Positions 15,862 through 24,920 of a DNA stretch of 45,039 bases are shown here, piece by piece (positions within the stretch are counted from its first letter, which is position 1; each line of letters opens with the position of its first letter). The position numbers and the translations under genes are program-made. A model generated the notes under the pieces. It was not told the origin of the DNA and ran no database searches. It was given only the letters and a program-made list of their open reading frames with translations. The DNA comes from Acidobacteriota bacterium (lineage in GTDB: Bacteria; Acidobacteriota; UBA6911; RPQK01; DATIPO01), in contig DATIPQ010000113.1 in NCBI GenBank assembly GCA_035471785.1, forward strand, positions 1 through 45,039, read 5' to 3'.

Positions 15862-18405
15862 ATGGCCTACCGGATCGTCTATTCAGCATGGTTGAGCAGC
15901 TTGTGGTTGATGGCGTGGGCAGTTCAGGCGCCCGCGCTGCAGGCTCAAGACTCGGCCTCCAAGCCCTCCATCGCCTCTAAGACCGAGGGGATGGAGAAGA
16001 TGGAGGGATTCTTCACCGTCTACTGGGACGAAGACCAGGGCAAGGCGTGGATGGAAATCGGTCCCCAGCAGATGGGGAGCGAGTTCCTCTATGTCGAGTC
16101 GCTGAGTTCCGGGCTGGGGTCGAATCCGGTGGGATTGGACCGCGGTCAACTGGGAGGCGAAAAAGTCGTTCGCTTTCAGCGCATGGGACCCAAGATACTG
16201 CTGATCCAGCCTAACTTGCGCTACCGGGCCGTGACCCAGAACCAGGCCGAGCAGAGGGCCGTGGAGCAATCCTTCGCCACCTCGGTGCTGTGGGGCGCCA
16301 CGGCGGCGGCGGAAAGCGACGGCCGCCTGCTGGTCGACCTGACGCCCTTCCTGCTGCGCGACGCCCACGACGTGACAGGACGCCTGCGCCAATCGCGCCA
16401 GGGCAACTACCGCCTCGACGAGTCGCGCAGCGCCCTCAACCGGGCCCGCACCAAGAACTTTCCCGACAACAGCGAGTTCGACGTCTTGCTGACCTTCTCG
16501 ACCGACGGCGACCCGGGACGCCTGGTGTCTGAAGTCACGCCCACTCCCGAGGCGGTTTCGCTGCACCAGCACTACTCTTTCATCCGCCTGCCCGACGACG
16601 GCTACCGGCCCCGCCGCCACGATCCGCGGGCGGCAACCATTTCCACCACCCTGGCCGACTACGCGGCACCCCTGGACGCACCGCTGGAAAAGCGCTGGGC
16701 CTTGCGTCACCGCCTGCACAAGAAGAACCCGGGGTCCGTGAGTTCAGAACCTGTCGAGCCGATCGTCTACTACGTCGATCCCGGTGCTCCTCCGGCCATC
16801 CGTCAGGCCCTGGTGGAGGGCGCCAGTTGGTGGAACCAGGCCTTCCAGGCGGCCGGCTACCGTAACGCCTTCCAGGTGAAGATCCTGCCCGAGGACGCCG
16901 ATCCCATGGACGTCCGCTACAACGTCATCCAATGGGTCCACCGCTCCACCCGCGGATGGTCCTACGGGAGTTCGGTCAGCGATCCGCGCACGGGCGAGAT
17001 TCTCAAGGGCCACGTGACGCTGGGTTCGCTGCGGGTACGGCAGGACCGCCTCATCATGGAGGGCCTGCGTCCCGAGACGGCCTCGGCCAGCACGCTCGAT
17101 CCGCACTGCCGGGCGGGCCTCTTCCCCTCCCTCGAGTTTTTGGCCCAACTGGACGAAGATGCAGAGCCGGTGGACGTGGCCCTGGCCCGCATCCGCCAGC
17201 TTTCGGCCCACGAGGTGGGTCACACCCTCGGATTCGCCCACAACTTCGCCGCCAGCACCTATGCCGGACGGGCCTCGGTGATGGACTATCCCGCCCCTTT
17301 GATCAATGTGCGCGACGACGGCTCGCTCGACTTTTCCCAGGCCTACGCAGTAGGCATCGGCGAGTGGGACAAGGTGGCCGTCCGTTATGCCTACAGCCAC
17401 TTCCCCGAGGAGGCCGATGAAGAGGCCGAGCTGGAGGCCATCATTCAAGAAGCCGTAGGAAACCGTTATCTCTTCATCAGCGACGCCGACGCCCGTCCGC
17501 CTTCAGCCGCCCACCCGCTGGCCAACCTCTGGGACAACGGCAGCGACCCGGTGGAGGAGCTCGATCACATAATGCGCGTCCGCCGCATCGCCCTCGACGC
17601 CTTCGGACCCGGCAACCTGGCCGAGGGAGAACCGCTGGCCCTGCTTCAGGACACCCTGGTGCCGGTTTACCTCTACCACCGCTATCAGGTCGAGGCCACC
17701 GCCAAGGTGCTGGGAGGCGCCTACTACACCTACGCTCTCAAGGGAGACGGGCAGCCGGGACTCAGTTGGGTGCCGCCCGACAGGCAGAGAAAGGCCCTGC
17801 AGGCCCTGCTGGAAACGCTGCAACCCTCGCATCTGGCCATCGATCCCTCGCTGCTGCAGCATCTGCCGCCGCTTCCGCTGGGGTACTTCGACGCCCGCGA
17901 ACGATTCGACGGCCGCAGCGGACGGCTCTTCGACCCCGTGGGCGCCGCACGCATCGCCGCCGACATGACCCTCTCAGGACTGCTGCAGCATCAGCGCGCC
18001 GCGCGTCTCGAGTCCTCACACGCCATCGACCCCCAACATCCCGACCTGGGGGAAGTCCTGGACGCCGTCTTCGCCGCCACCTGGCAAGCCCAGACGCCTT
18101 CCGATCCCTGGCAGGCGCTGATCAAGCAGGAGGTCGAGCAGGCCGCCGTCGACCACGCCATCCAACTGGCCTCCCACAGCCGGGCGGCGCCCTCGGTGAC
18201 GGCGGCCGCCACGGCCAAGCTGAAGGAGTGGAAGTCGGGGCTGGAGGAGTTGGCCCTGAGCGCCTCCGGACGCCGGGCAGCCCACTTCGACTATGCCTCC
18301 CAGCGCATCCAGCGCTTCCTGGACCGTCCGGCGCCGGCCGCCTCCCAGCCCGACGCCCTCTCCCCGCCCCCCGGCAGCCCCATCGGCAGCAGCGGGAACC
18401 AGTGA
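15862..18405 (+). CDS. Secreted zinc-dependent metalloprotease (DUF5117/DUF4953 type)
   Basis: The 847-residue protein begins with a signal peptide (about 1-28, ending PALQA). An N-terminal DUF5117-like region follows, then a catalytic domain with the extended zinc motif HEVGHTLGFAH (H450, E451, H454, H460) and a Met-turn SVMDYPAP at M474. This is the metzincin arrangement: three histidine ligands, a catalytic glutamate and a downstream methionine. A long helical C-terminal region and a proline-rich tail complete it. The ATG at 15,862 has AGGAGGAAAG upstream. Relatives are exported peptidases common in Acidobacteriota and Bacteroidota. The next gene, homoserine dehydrogenase, begins 16 bp downstream, so they share a transcript. 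Protease assignment is firm; the substrate is unknown. Confidence 0.9.
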   Translation: MAYRIVYSAWLSSLWLMAWAVQAPALQAQDSASKPSIASKTEGMEKMEGFFTVYWDEDQGKAWMEIGPQQMGSEFLYVESLSSGLGSNPVGLDRGQLGGEKVVRFQRMGPKILLIQPNLRYRAVTQNQAEQRAVEQSFATSVLWGATAAAESDGRLLVDLTPFLLRDAHDVTGRLRQSRQGNYRLDESRSALNRARTKNFPDNSEFDVLLTFSTDGDPGRLVSEVTPTPEAVSLHQHYSFIRLPDDGYRPRRHDPRAATISTTLADYAAPLDAPLEKRWALRHRLHKKNPGSVSSEPVEPIVYYVDPGAPPAIRQALVEGASWWNQAFQAAGYRNAFQVKILPEDADPMDVRYNVIQWVHRSTRGWSYGSSVSDPRTGEILKGHVTLGSLRVRQDRLIMEGLRPETASASTLDPHCRAGLFPSLEFLAQLDEDAEPVDVALARIRQLSAHEVGHTLGFAHNFAASTYAGRASVMDYPAPLINVRDDGSLDFSQAYAVGIGEWDKVAVRYAYSHFPEEADEEAELEAIIQEAVGNRYLFISDADARPPSAAHPLANLWDNGSDPVEELDHIMRVRRIALDAFGPGNLAEGEPLALLQDTLVPVYLYHRYQVEATAKVLGGAYYTYALKGDGQPGLSWVPPDRQRKALQALLETLQPSHLAIDPSLLQHLPPLPLGYFDARERFDGRSGRLFDPVGAARIAADMTLSGLLQHQRAARLESSHAIDPQHPDLGEVLDAVFAATWQAQTPSDPWQALIKQEVEQAAVDHAIQLASHSRAAPSVTAAATAKLKEWKSGLEELALSASGRRAAHFDYASQRIQRFLDRPAPAASQPDALSPPPGSPIGSSGNQ

Positions 18406-18421
18406 GCGGCGCAGGTTTGCC

Positions 18422-19501
18422 ATGAAGACCATGCGTCTGCAGTTGCTGGGACTCGGCGGAGTGGGACGGACCCTCATGGAGCAGGTCCTGGAGAGCCGCT
18501 CCTTTCACCTGCAGCACCTCGGCTTGCGCCTCGAAATGGCGGCGATCTGCGATTCCAGCGGCACGCTCGCCGCACCCTCGGACGCGGCGCTCGAGAAGGC
18601 CATCGAATCAAAGCGGCAGGGCCGGTCTCTGGCCGACTTGAAGGGCGGCAGAAAGGATGATCCGCTGGAGCTGCTGCGGGGGCTGGCCGCCCCCGACCTG
18701 ATCGCCGTCGACTGCACCGCCGGCGAGGACACCGGTCCGGCGCTGGCTGAAGCTTTGGAAAGAGGCGCCGGCGTGGTTCTGGCCAACAAAAAGCCCCTCA
18801 CCGGTCCGCTCGATCTCTACCGCCGCCTCACTCCCCCCGGCGGACGCAGCCGCTGGGAATCGACGGTGGCATCAGGCGTCCCCGTCATCGCCACCCTCAA
18901 CCGGCTGAGAGCCGGCAACGACCGCATCGAGCGCATCCAAGGCGCCACCAGCGGTACCCTGGGACGCCTGATGACGGGCCTGCAACAAGGCCGTCCTTTC
19001 AGCCGCCTGGTTCAGGAAGCTCATCGCCAGGGCGCCACCGAGCCCGATCCGCGCGACGACCTGGGCGGACGCGACGTGGCCCGCAAAGCCCTCATCCTGG
19101 CCCGCGGCATGGGACTCGCCCTCGACCTGGAAGACGTCCAGGTGGAAAGCCTCTACCCGGCCCACCTCGACACCCTCTCGATAGACGAGTTCCTCGACGC
19201 TCTGCAGCCTCTGGACAGCGACTACGCCCGCCGCTCCCAGGAGGCGCTAAAAAACGGCCACACGCTTCGCTACATGCTCTCCGTAACCCCCGGCGAAGTC
19301 CGCGCCGGACTCAGCGCGGTGCCGCTCGACAGTCCTCTGGCGCGACTGCGGGGAAACGACAACCTGATCGAGTTCCACACCCGCCACTACCCCGACTCTC
19401 CCCTCTTGCTGCAAGGCCGCGGCAACGGCCTCCAGGCCACCGCCAACGGCACCCTATCCGACATCATCGAACTGTGCCGGCCTTCCATTGCATCCTGGTA
19501 G
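18422..19501 (+). CDS. hom: Homoserine dehydrogenase (no ACT domain)
   Basis: This enzyme reduces aspartate semialdehyde to homoserine with NAD(P)H, in the branch towards threonine and methionine. The 359-residue protein has an N-terminal Rossmann motif (LLGLGGVGRTL, residues 8-18). Next come VLANKKPLTG, the dimer/substrate segment WESTVASGVPVIATLN and GATSGTLGRLMTGL. The family signature TEPDPRDDLGGRDVARKALI includes the catalytic lysine. The EPDPRDDL form resembles the ThrA/MetL and fungal enzymes more than the Gram-positive Hom type. There is no C-terminal ACT domain, so direct threonine feedback of the usual kind is not expected. The ATG at 18,422 is chosen because the Rossmann strand begins right after it; an open frame runs further up inside the protease gene. 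Co-transcription with a secreted protease is unusual. Confidence 0.9.
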   Translation: MKTMRLQLLGLGGVGRTLMEQVLESRSFHLQHLGLRLEMAAICDSSGTLAAPSDAALEKAIESKRQGRSLADLKGGRKDDPLELLRGLAAPDLIAVDCTAGEDTGPALAEALERGAGVVLANKKPLTGPLDLYRRLTPPGGRSRWESTVASGVPVIATLNRLRAGNDRIERIQGATSGTLGRLMTGLQQGRPFSRLVQEAHRQGATEPDPRDDLGGRDVARKALILARGMGLALDLEDVQVESLYPAHLDTLSIDEFLDALQPLDSDYARRSQEALKNGHTLRYMLSVTPGEVRAGLSAVPLDSPLARLRGNDNLIEFHTRHYPDSPLLLQGRGNGLQATANGTLSDIIELCRPSIASW

Positions 19502-19507
19502 CATAGT

Positions 19508-19804
19508 GCGTCAAAAGTTTTAGCCATCCTGTCGCGTTATTCCACGCTTTCAGCGTTCGGGCCTCTTGCCAAGCAGACCCAGGGTGACGCCCTTGCCGCG
19601 CTCCGCTCGCAGCGGGCTTTACCCTGGGCTAGGCGAATTCCTCCCCTTCGGGGATCTTGATCTTCGCCATTCGCTCTTCAGACGTCTTCCGTCGCCAGCT
19701 CGGAGGTTTCCAAAGAAAAACACTTGACTTTCGACACGCTGCCTGCTCGTCGAAACCCGCCTATCCACGCTTCTATGGGTGGGACAAAAAAACGCCCTGG
19801 CTCA
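19508..19804. repeat. Dispersed repeat copy A (CCCAGGGT/ACCCTGGG family)
   Basis: The segment aligns discontinuously with 44,681-44,919. Shared blocks are GCGTCAAAAGTTTTAGCCA, CCACGCTTTCAGCGTT, a perfect inverted pair CCCAGGGT (19,578-19,585) and ACCCTGGG (19,621-19,628), GGCGAAT and a terminal GGGACAAAAAA. It is non-coding and lies between genes in both places. I take it for a dispersed intergenic repeat family. Confidence 0.65.
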
Positions 19805-19870
19805 ACACCCTTGACGCGTAGCACCAGCCCCCGAAACACCTTGGCGAAGGAGGGCCTGCCCTCCGTAGCC

Positions 19871-19899
19871 TTGGCGAAGAAGGGACGCTTCGATACACT
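19871..19899 (+). promoter_or_regulatory. Possible sigma70 promoter for the mechanosensitive channel gene
   Basis: TTGGCG and TACACT are separated by 17 bp, each matching consensus at four of six bases. The -10 box ends 7 bp before the ATG at 19,907, which would give a leaderless transcript. TTGGCG is also part of a local direct repeat, so this is weak. Confidence 0.3.
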
Positions 19900-19906
19900 G
19901 CGCGGC

Positions 19907-21175
19907 ATGGTTGAGAGCTTAGTGCAGTGGATCATGGAGCAAGGAGTCGATGCTCGGTCGGCTGAATACATCGCAATCGGCACGGCCACGGCAGCCATTC
20001 TGCTGGTGGCCTTCATCGCCGACCGCATAGCCAAGGGCATCATCCTGGTGGCCGTTCATCGGCTTATCCTGCGCACCAGTACCGACTGGGATGACGTGCT
20101 GGTGGACCGCAAGGTTTTCGTCGTCCTCTCCCACCTGGCGCCGGCCGCGGTCCTCTACTGGGGCTTCCATAGCCTGTTTCCCGAGTCGGAAGGGCTGCTC
20201 AGAGTGGTCGAGAGAGTAGTCCTGGCCTACATGATGCTGGTCGGCTTCTTCGTGGCGGCGCGCTTTCTGGATGCCGTCAACGACGTCTACAGCCGCCAGG
20301 ACATGGCCCGCAAACGTCCCATCAAGGGCTACCTCCAGGCCATCAAGATCGGCCTCTTCCTGGTGGCGGCCATCCTGGTGATGGCCACCCTCTTCAACCA
20401 GCCCGTTCTGGGGCTCTTCAGCCTCCTCGGCGGACTCACCGCGGTGCTCCTGCTGGTCTTCCGCGACACCATCCTGGGATTCGTGGCCAGCATCTGGCTC
20501 ACCAACAACGACATGGTGCGCAAGGGCGACTGGATCTCCATGCCCAAGTACGACGCCGACGGAGACGTGGTCGACATCACCATTCACACCGTCAAGGTGC
20601 AGAACTGGGACAAGACCTACACCACCATTCCCACCTACGCCCTCATCTCGGACGCCTTCACCAACTGGCGGGGAATGCAGGAATCAGGAGGCCGGCGCAT
20701 CAAGCGCTCCATCAACATCGACATGAACTCGGTGACCTTTTGCGATGACGAAATGGTGGAACGGCTGAAGAAAATCGACGCCTTGAGAGAATACCTGGCA
20801 AGCAAGAGCGAAGAACTGAAGAAGCACAACGAGAAATACGGCATCGACACCTCGATCAAGGTCAACGGACGCCGCATGACCAACCTGGGCACTTTCCGCG
20901 CCTATCTGGGCGAATTCCTCAAGCGCAATCCCTACGTGCATGAAGGCATGACCATGCTGGTGCGCCACCTGGCGCCCACCGCCCAGGGACTGCCCGTCGA
21001 GATCTACTGCTTCAGCAACGACCAAGCCTGGGCCAACTACGAGAACATCCAGGCCGACATCTTCGATCACATTCTGGCCGTGATTCCCGAGTTCGGGCTG
21101 AGGGTGTTTCAGGAGCCCACGGGGGCTGATTTTCGGGTGCTGAATCAGCACCCAGGGAATGGGGAAGAGGCGTGA
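19907..21175 (+). CDS. ybdG: YbdG/MscM-like mechanosensitive ion channel
   Basis: This 422-residue inner-membrane channel belongs to the MscS superfamily. It has membrane helices in the first ~170 residues. The pore-lining and beta-domain stretch reads VFRDTILGFVASIWLTNNDM, KGDWISMPKYDADGDVVDI, VKVQNWDKTYTTIPTYALIS and GGRRIKRSINID. The GDWI-MPKYDADG and GGRRIKRSI segments are characteristic of E. coli YbdG rather than MscS itself, and the length (about 415 in YbdG) agrees. It would open under membrane tension to release solutes during osmotic downshift. The ATG at 19,907 is preferred because upstream sequence in the same frame lies in a dispersed repeat. No Shine-Dalgarno is seen. It ends convergently with hemQ at a strong hairpin. 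Confidence 0.9.
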   Translation: MVESLVQWIMEQGVDARSAEYIAIGTATAAILLVAFIADRIAKGIILVAVHRLILRTSTDWDDVLVDRKVFVVLSHLAPAAVLYWGFHSLFPESEGLLRVVERVVLAYMMLVGFFVAARFLDAVNDVYSRQDMARKRPIKGYLQAIKIGLFLVAAILVMATLFNQPVLGLFSLLGGLTAVLLLVFRDTILGFVASIWLTNNDMVRKGDWISMPKYDADGDVVDITIHTVKVQNWDKTYTTIPTYALISDAFTNWRGMQESGGRRIKRSINIDMNSVTFCDDEMVERLKKIDALREYLASKSEELKKHNEKYGIDTSIKVNGRRMTNLGTFRAYLGEFLKRNPYVHEGMTMLVRHLAPTAQGLPVEIYCFSNDQAWANYENIQADIFDHILAVIPEFGLRVFQEPTGADFRVLNQHPGNGEEA

Positions 21176-21197
21176 CCCTCGCTGAAGCTACGGAGGG

Positions 21198-21238
21198 TTA
21201 GCTTAGCCGGCAGCCCGGCTAAGCTTCGGCTAAGCTAA
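21198..21238. terminator. Bidirectional terminator between the channel gene and hemQ
   Basis: AGCTTAGCCGG (21,200-21,210) and CCGGCTAAGCT (21,215-21,225) form a perfect 11-bp stem with a CAGC loop. A third arm, CGGCTAAGCTAA (21,227-21,238), can compete by pairing with TTAGCTTAGCCG (21,198-21,209) and contains the hemQ stop codon. There is no clear T-run. Confidence 0.6.
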
Positions 21239-22080
21239 GGCGTCGAGACGGCTTCGGCGGCTTTGATCAGCCCCAGATGGCTGAAGAGCTCGGGGACGCT
21301 CATTTCCAGCCCCACGATGAAGTCGCCGAATTCGGCGTAGACGGCGCTGACTTCGTCGTAGCGCATCTCGTAGACGATCTGCTTGAAATAGACGGGATCG
21401 TCGGCAAAGAGCGTGACGCCCCATTCCCACTCGTCCAGGCCCACCGAGCCGGTCACCAACTGCTTGACCTTGCCGGCATACTTGCGTCCCGTCACCATGT
21501 GGCCGCCCATCAGTTGCTTGCGGCGGTCGAAGTCCAGCGAGTACCAGTTCTGCTCAGGCTCGCGGCGCTTGTTCATGGGATAGAAGCTCATCACCCGGTG
21601 AGGAGGAAGCCGGGGATAAAGACGCTCGTCGGTGTAGGCCTTCATGCGGGCCTTATAAGCCTCCATCTTCTCCTTGTACTCGGGCGAATCCGGCTCCAGC
21701 CCCTCCTTCTCGCGCAGGTGCTTGCCGTAGTCCTTGTCGCTGGACACGTACTCGGAGATTTCGCTCATGGAGGTGAAGGAATAGACGGGAAGCAGCATGC
21801 CCGGCGGCAGAGCCGACAGGAGCTGATTCTCGACCCGGTTGAGGTGCTGCAGGTCGGGATCGACCAGCATCACGCCCACATCGGCCTTGTGTCCCCAAAC
21901 CGAATAGGCGTGGGCCTGGCAGTCGGAGGAGCGGCGGAACTCCTCCAGCACCTCTTCAAATCGGCTTACGGCCGCCTCTTTCTCGGACTCCTCCAGCAAC
22001 TCGCTCCACATCATGCGGTCGATGCTGTAGAAAAGATGGAGGACAAACCAACCTTCGTGGGATCGCAACTCTCGGCTCAT
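21235..22080 (-). CDS. hemQ: Coproheme decarboxylase HemQ
   Basis: HemQ converts coproheme III to heme b by two oxidative decarboxylations, the last step of the coproporphyrin-dependent heme pathway. The 281-residue protein shows the chlorite-dismutase-fold signature. FYPMNK carries the reactive tyrosine Y167 and K171. GGHMVTGRKYAGKV carries the axial haem ligand H194. GSVGLDEWEWGVTLFADDP and YEMRYDEVSAVYAEFG follow. The Y-to-H spacing of 27 equals Tyr145-His172 of the Geobacillus enzyme. The ATG at 22,080 fits the conserved N-terminus EGWFVLHLFYSID; longer open frame upstream overlaps the PIG-L gene and the promoter. A good promoter ends 6 bp before the start, so the message is probably leaderless. 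It indicates a Gram-positive-like haem route in a probable Acidobacterium, as known for that phylum. Confidence 0.93.
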   Translation of the reverse strand: MSRELRSHEGWFVLHLFYSIDRMMWSELLEESEKEAAVSRFEEVLEEFRRSSDCQAHAYSVWGHKADVGVMLVDPDLQHLNRVENQLLSALPPGMLLPVYSFTSMSEISEYVSSDKDYGKHLREKEGLEPDSPEYKEKMEAYKARMKAYTDERLYPRLPPHRVMSFYPMNKRREPEQNWYSLDFDRRKQLMGGHMVTGRKYAGKVKQLVTGSVGLDEWEWGVTLFADDPVYFKQIVYEMRYDEVSAVYAEFGDFIVGLEMSVPELFSHLGLIKAAEAVSTP

Positions 22081-22086
22081 AGGGCA

Positions 22087-22115
22087 AATATAGACTTTTG
22101 TGGATTTCGGCTCAA
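22087..22115 (-). promoter_or_regulatory. Sigma70-type promoter of hemQ (leaderless)
   Basis: On the minus strand TTGAGC (22,115-22,110), a 17-bp spacer and TATATT (22,092-22,087) match the housekeeping consensus at four and five of six positions. Six bases, TGCCCT, separate the -10 box from the ATG, so transcription should start at or beside the A of the start codon. Confidence 0.6.
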
Positions 22116-22187
22116 GCCGGCGGACGCTTTTCGCGGACCCCGCTTGTGAGTTGGGCGTTAGCCCTCGGGAGTTGGGCGGCAGGCCCT

Positions 22188-24851
22188 CTAGTCCCCAGCC
22201 TGGGGCCGTGCGGCTCGACCCAGCGAGAGGATGTTGGCCCACAGCCGGTAGGCTCCAGGGACGCCGGCCGGCAACTGGCGAAAGAAGGCCAGGCCCACGT
22301 GCAGGTAGGTGCCGTCGCCGTAAGGAGCCAGCAATAATCCGCCCCGCTTCACCCCGGCATTGTAGGGCACCGGATCTTCCATCTCGATGAGCGGGGTAAA
22401 GGGCTCCTCCCACTGGCCCAGCATGTAGGTGGCGCGCTCCTGCACCCACCCTTCCCAATCGGCCGCAGTGATCACGTTGGGACGATTGAGCAGCGGATGT
22501 TGAGGAAGCAGCACCCTGACCGGCGCTTCCTCGACCGAAATGCGGTCGGTGGGACGGTCGATCTTGACGGGATAGGGCGTGAACTGGGCCCGCATGAACT
22601 CGTACTTGTTCCACTGCACCACCAGGTGTCCCCCCCGGCGGACGTATTCCAGCAAGCGGTGGTTGTTGGCCACCAGGTCGTCGCGGTTGAGATAGGCGCG
22701 CACGCCGGTGACGATGACGTCGAAGCGGTCCAAATCGCCGGCGGCCAGGTCCTGGGCCTCGAGGAAGGTCACGCGGGCCCCCAGTTGACGGGTGGCCTCG
22801 GCCACCTCGTCGCCCACGCCCATCACGTATCCCACCTCGAGCTCCTGGGGAAGGCTGACGTCCAGCACCTGCACCTCGGCCTGAGCAGGATGATAGAGAT
22901 GGCGGGTCTGCACATGAGGATAGGCAATCACCTGATATCCCTGGCTGAAAGTCTTGCCTCCGCTCTCGGCCTGCGCGCTCACAAGGTAACGCCCCTGGGG
23001 GGCCGAAGCGGGCGGGCGGACGCTGAAGGAAGCCGTGCGCCGTTCGTTCTCGAAGGTGAAGCTCAAGGAATGCGAACCAGGCTCCACCGTCCAGCCCTGG
23101 GGCGCCCTCAGACGCAGGGTGGCCTGGTTGGAGCCGGTCTTGTTGTTCTGCAGCGTGGCCTCGATTTCCTGCACCTGCCCCGATCCCAGCGGAGTGATGC
23201 TGATGCTGGGGCCCAAGGAGAGGGAGAGGGCGGGAACCACCTTCACCTCCATGCGGCGTTCCTGCCCCGCCTCGGCGCCGTACCAGCGGTAGTGGACCGG
23301 CCGCTCCAGCCAGGCCTCTACGCCGTGGGAGCGGTATTGCAGGCGGGCCAGCAATGGCGGCGGAGCAAAAGGCGCCATGCCCTTGAATCCCCGCTTGAGG
23401 CCATAGCGCTCGACGCCGCTCTCCAACTCGTACCAGTAGGGCTGGGACAACTCGGCGTCTTCGGCCGCCGTCACCTGGTAGGCGACCGCTCCCTCGCGAT
23501 CATCGATGCGCTCCACCCGCCACCCCGCGGGAGCCGAGAGGCTGAGCTGAAAATCCTCCAACAACCCCGAGCGGTCATAGAACTGAACGTCGACTTCCAG
23601 CGTCTCGCCTGGCACCACGGTCCCGTCACGGGTGACGTCGGCAAGGGCGTCGAAGTGGAGGAAGTGGCTCTTGGCCGCCGCCTCCAGCAGATCTTGCTCC
23701 TCTTCACGCAAGAGAAAGCGGGCCTCCTCCTGATCGGCGGCCCGGCTGGCCTGACGGACTCGATCAAGAGCCTTCATCAAAGCCGCCGACACCTTTTCGA
23801 AGTCGGAAGCGGCGTAGGCCTGCCCGGCCTCGTCGATGGCCTCCTGCAAGCCGTCCACGGCCTCAACTAAAGAGGGCTGATAAGCGGTAACGACATCCAG
23901 CCCCGTCTCGATTCCCTCAAAGAAATCCTCGCCCTCGGGCTCGGCCTGGTGACCCTCGGCCGTAGCTGCCAGCAGGTAATGAGAGGCAAAGGGGCCGGGA
24001 CGCGTCAGCATGTTCATACCCTGGCAGCGGTGGCGGGTGCGCGCACGGATGCCGAACTCCACCCAGGTCTCGCCCAACAGACGGTCATAGCGGCCGGTTT
24101 CGATGGTGTAGACAGGCGGCGGACCGTTTTTGAAGTCCTCAAGGCGGCGCCTGAAACTGGACTGAAACAAGCGCAGCGGCTGCCAGGGGCGCAGCCCTTC
24201 CTGCGAGATCTGCTCTGGAAAACGGGCGGGATCGCCAGCCGCCTGAAAGGCCTCCAGGGCCAGCCGGGCCGACGCCTGGTGGTGCTGGCCGCCGCCTTCG
24301 CCTCCCGGATTGAGGGTCAGAATGACGGTGGGGCGGAAGGTGCGGATGGTGCGTACGATGTCGCTCAGGATTTCTTCCTTGCCCCATTTCTCGAACGTCT
24401 CTTCCACGCTGAAGGAGTAGCCGAAGTCGATGGCCCGGCTGAAGAACTGGCGGGCCCCGTCGAAACGATGCACCGCCAACAGCTCTTCGCTGCGCAGGAC
24501 GCCGATGGCCTGAAACAACTCGTCGCCGATCTCGTTTTGGCCGCCGTCCCCCCGCGTCAGGGTCAAGAGCCCGGTCCGCAGGCCCTCCCCGCGTCCCAAC
24601 CGCACCAGGACGGCATTGTTCTCGTCGTCGGGATGAGCCGTCACGTAAAGCACCGACCCGGTCACGCTCAACTTGCGCAAGGCCAGGCCCAGGCCGTTGA
24701 CACCCTCATCCTCGGGAAGCGGCTGCAACTGGGCGGCCAGAGGCGGCGCCAGGACCGTCAGGATCAGCAAAACCGCCCCCAGGCGGCCCAAGAGCCGAAG
24801 GCGGAAGGAAGAGGGTCGTAGAGTAGAAGGCAAGGCCCAAGGCATCGTCAT
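22188..24851 (-). CDS. Secreted PIG-L family deacetylase with C-terminal accessory domains
   Basis: The 887-residue protein has a signal peptide (about 1-40, ending APPLAA) and then a PIG-L/LmbE zinc deacetylase domain. The metal-binding motif is TAHPDDE (71-77), followed by GDGGQNEIG and a later GGQHHQAS contributing the third ligand. This fold removes N-acetyl groups from sugars or related amides. The C-terminal half holds beta-rich NEW3-like segments (GWTVEPGSHSLSF) and a GATase/ThuA-like alpha-beta domain near the end (DVIVTGVRAYLNRDDL, GGHLVVQWNKYEF). The total length is several times that of a minimal LmbE protein. The ATG at 24,851 has TGGAG upstream. A small membrane-protein stub precedes it by 69 bp. 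The substrate is unknown, probably an extracellular or periplasmic glycan. Confidence 0.88.
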   Translation of the reverse strand: MTMPWALPSTLRPSSFRLRLLGRLGAVLLILTVLAPPLAAQLQPLPEDEGVNGLGLALRKLSVTGSVLYVTAHPDDENNAVLVRLGRGEGLRTGLLTLTRGDGGQNEIGDELFQAIGVLRSEELLAVHRFDGARQFFSRAIDFGYSFSVEETFEKWGKEEILSDIVRTIRTFRPTVILTLNPGGEGGGQHHQASARLALEAFQAAGDPARFPEQISQEGLRPWQPLRLFQSSFRRRLEDFKNGPPPVYTIETGRYDRLLGETWVEFGIRARTRHRCQGMNMLTRPGPFASHYLLAATAEGHQAEPEGEDFFEGIETGLDVVTAYQPSLVEAVDGLQEAIDEAGQAYAASDFEKVSAALMKALDRVRQASRAADQEEARFLLREEEQDLLEAAAKSHFLHFDALADVTRDGTVVPGETLEVDVQFYDRSGLLEDFQLSLSAPAGWRVERIDDREGAVAYQVTAAEDAELSQPYWYELESGVERYGLKRGFKGMAPFAPPPLLARLQYRSHGVEAWLERPVHYRWYGAEAGQERRMEVKVVPALSLSLGPSISITPLGSGQVQEIEATLQNNKTGSNQATLRLRAPQGWTVEPGSHSLSFTFENERRTASFSVRPPASAPQGRYLVSAQAESGGKTFSQGYQVIAYPHVQTRHLYHPAQAEVQVLDVSLPQELEVGYVMGVGDEVAEATRQLGARVTFLEAQDLAAGDLDRFDVIVTGVRAYLNRDDLVANNHRLLEYVRRGGHLVVQWNKYEFMRAQFTPYPVKIDRPTDRISVEEAPVRVLLPQHPLLNRPNVITAADWEGWVQERATYMLGQWEEPFTPLIEMEDPVPYNAGVKRGGLLLAPYGDGTYLHVGLAFFRQLPAGVPGAYRLWANILSLGRAARPQAGD

Positions 24852-24920
24852 GTCAACTCCATTGTCGAGGAGGGCGCCTGGCCCGATCCCCGCTGGTTCA
24901 GCCCCTGTGCGGCCTGGGGA

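Larger units (their letters stand above)
19502..19906. other. Intergenic region with dispersed repeat copy A
   Basis: These 405 bp lie between homoserine dehydrogenase and the mechanosensitive channel gene. Most of it is the dispersed repeat described separately. The last part (about 19,841-19,890) holds two near-identical CCTTGGCGAAG units. I see no gene. Confidence 0.5.

Noticed and set aside
22081-22614. N-terminal extension of hemQ to 22,614
   Set aside because: It would overlap the PIG-L gene end and run through the hemQ promoter; the conserved HemQ N-terminus begins at 22,080.
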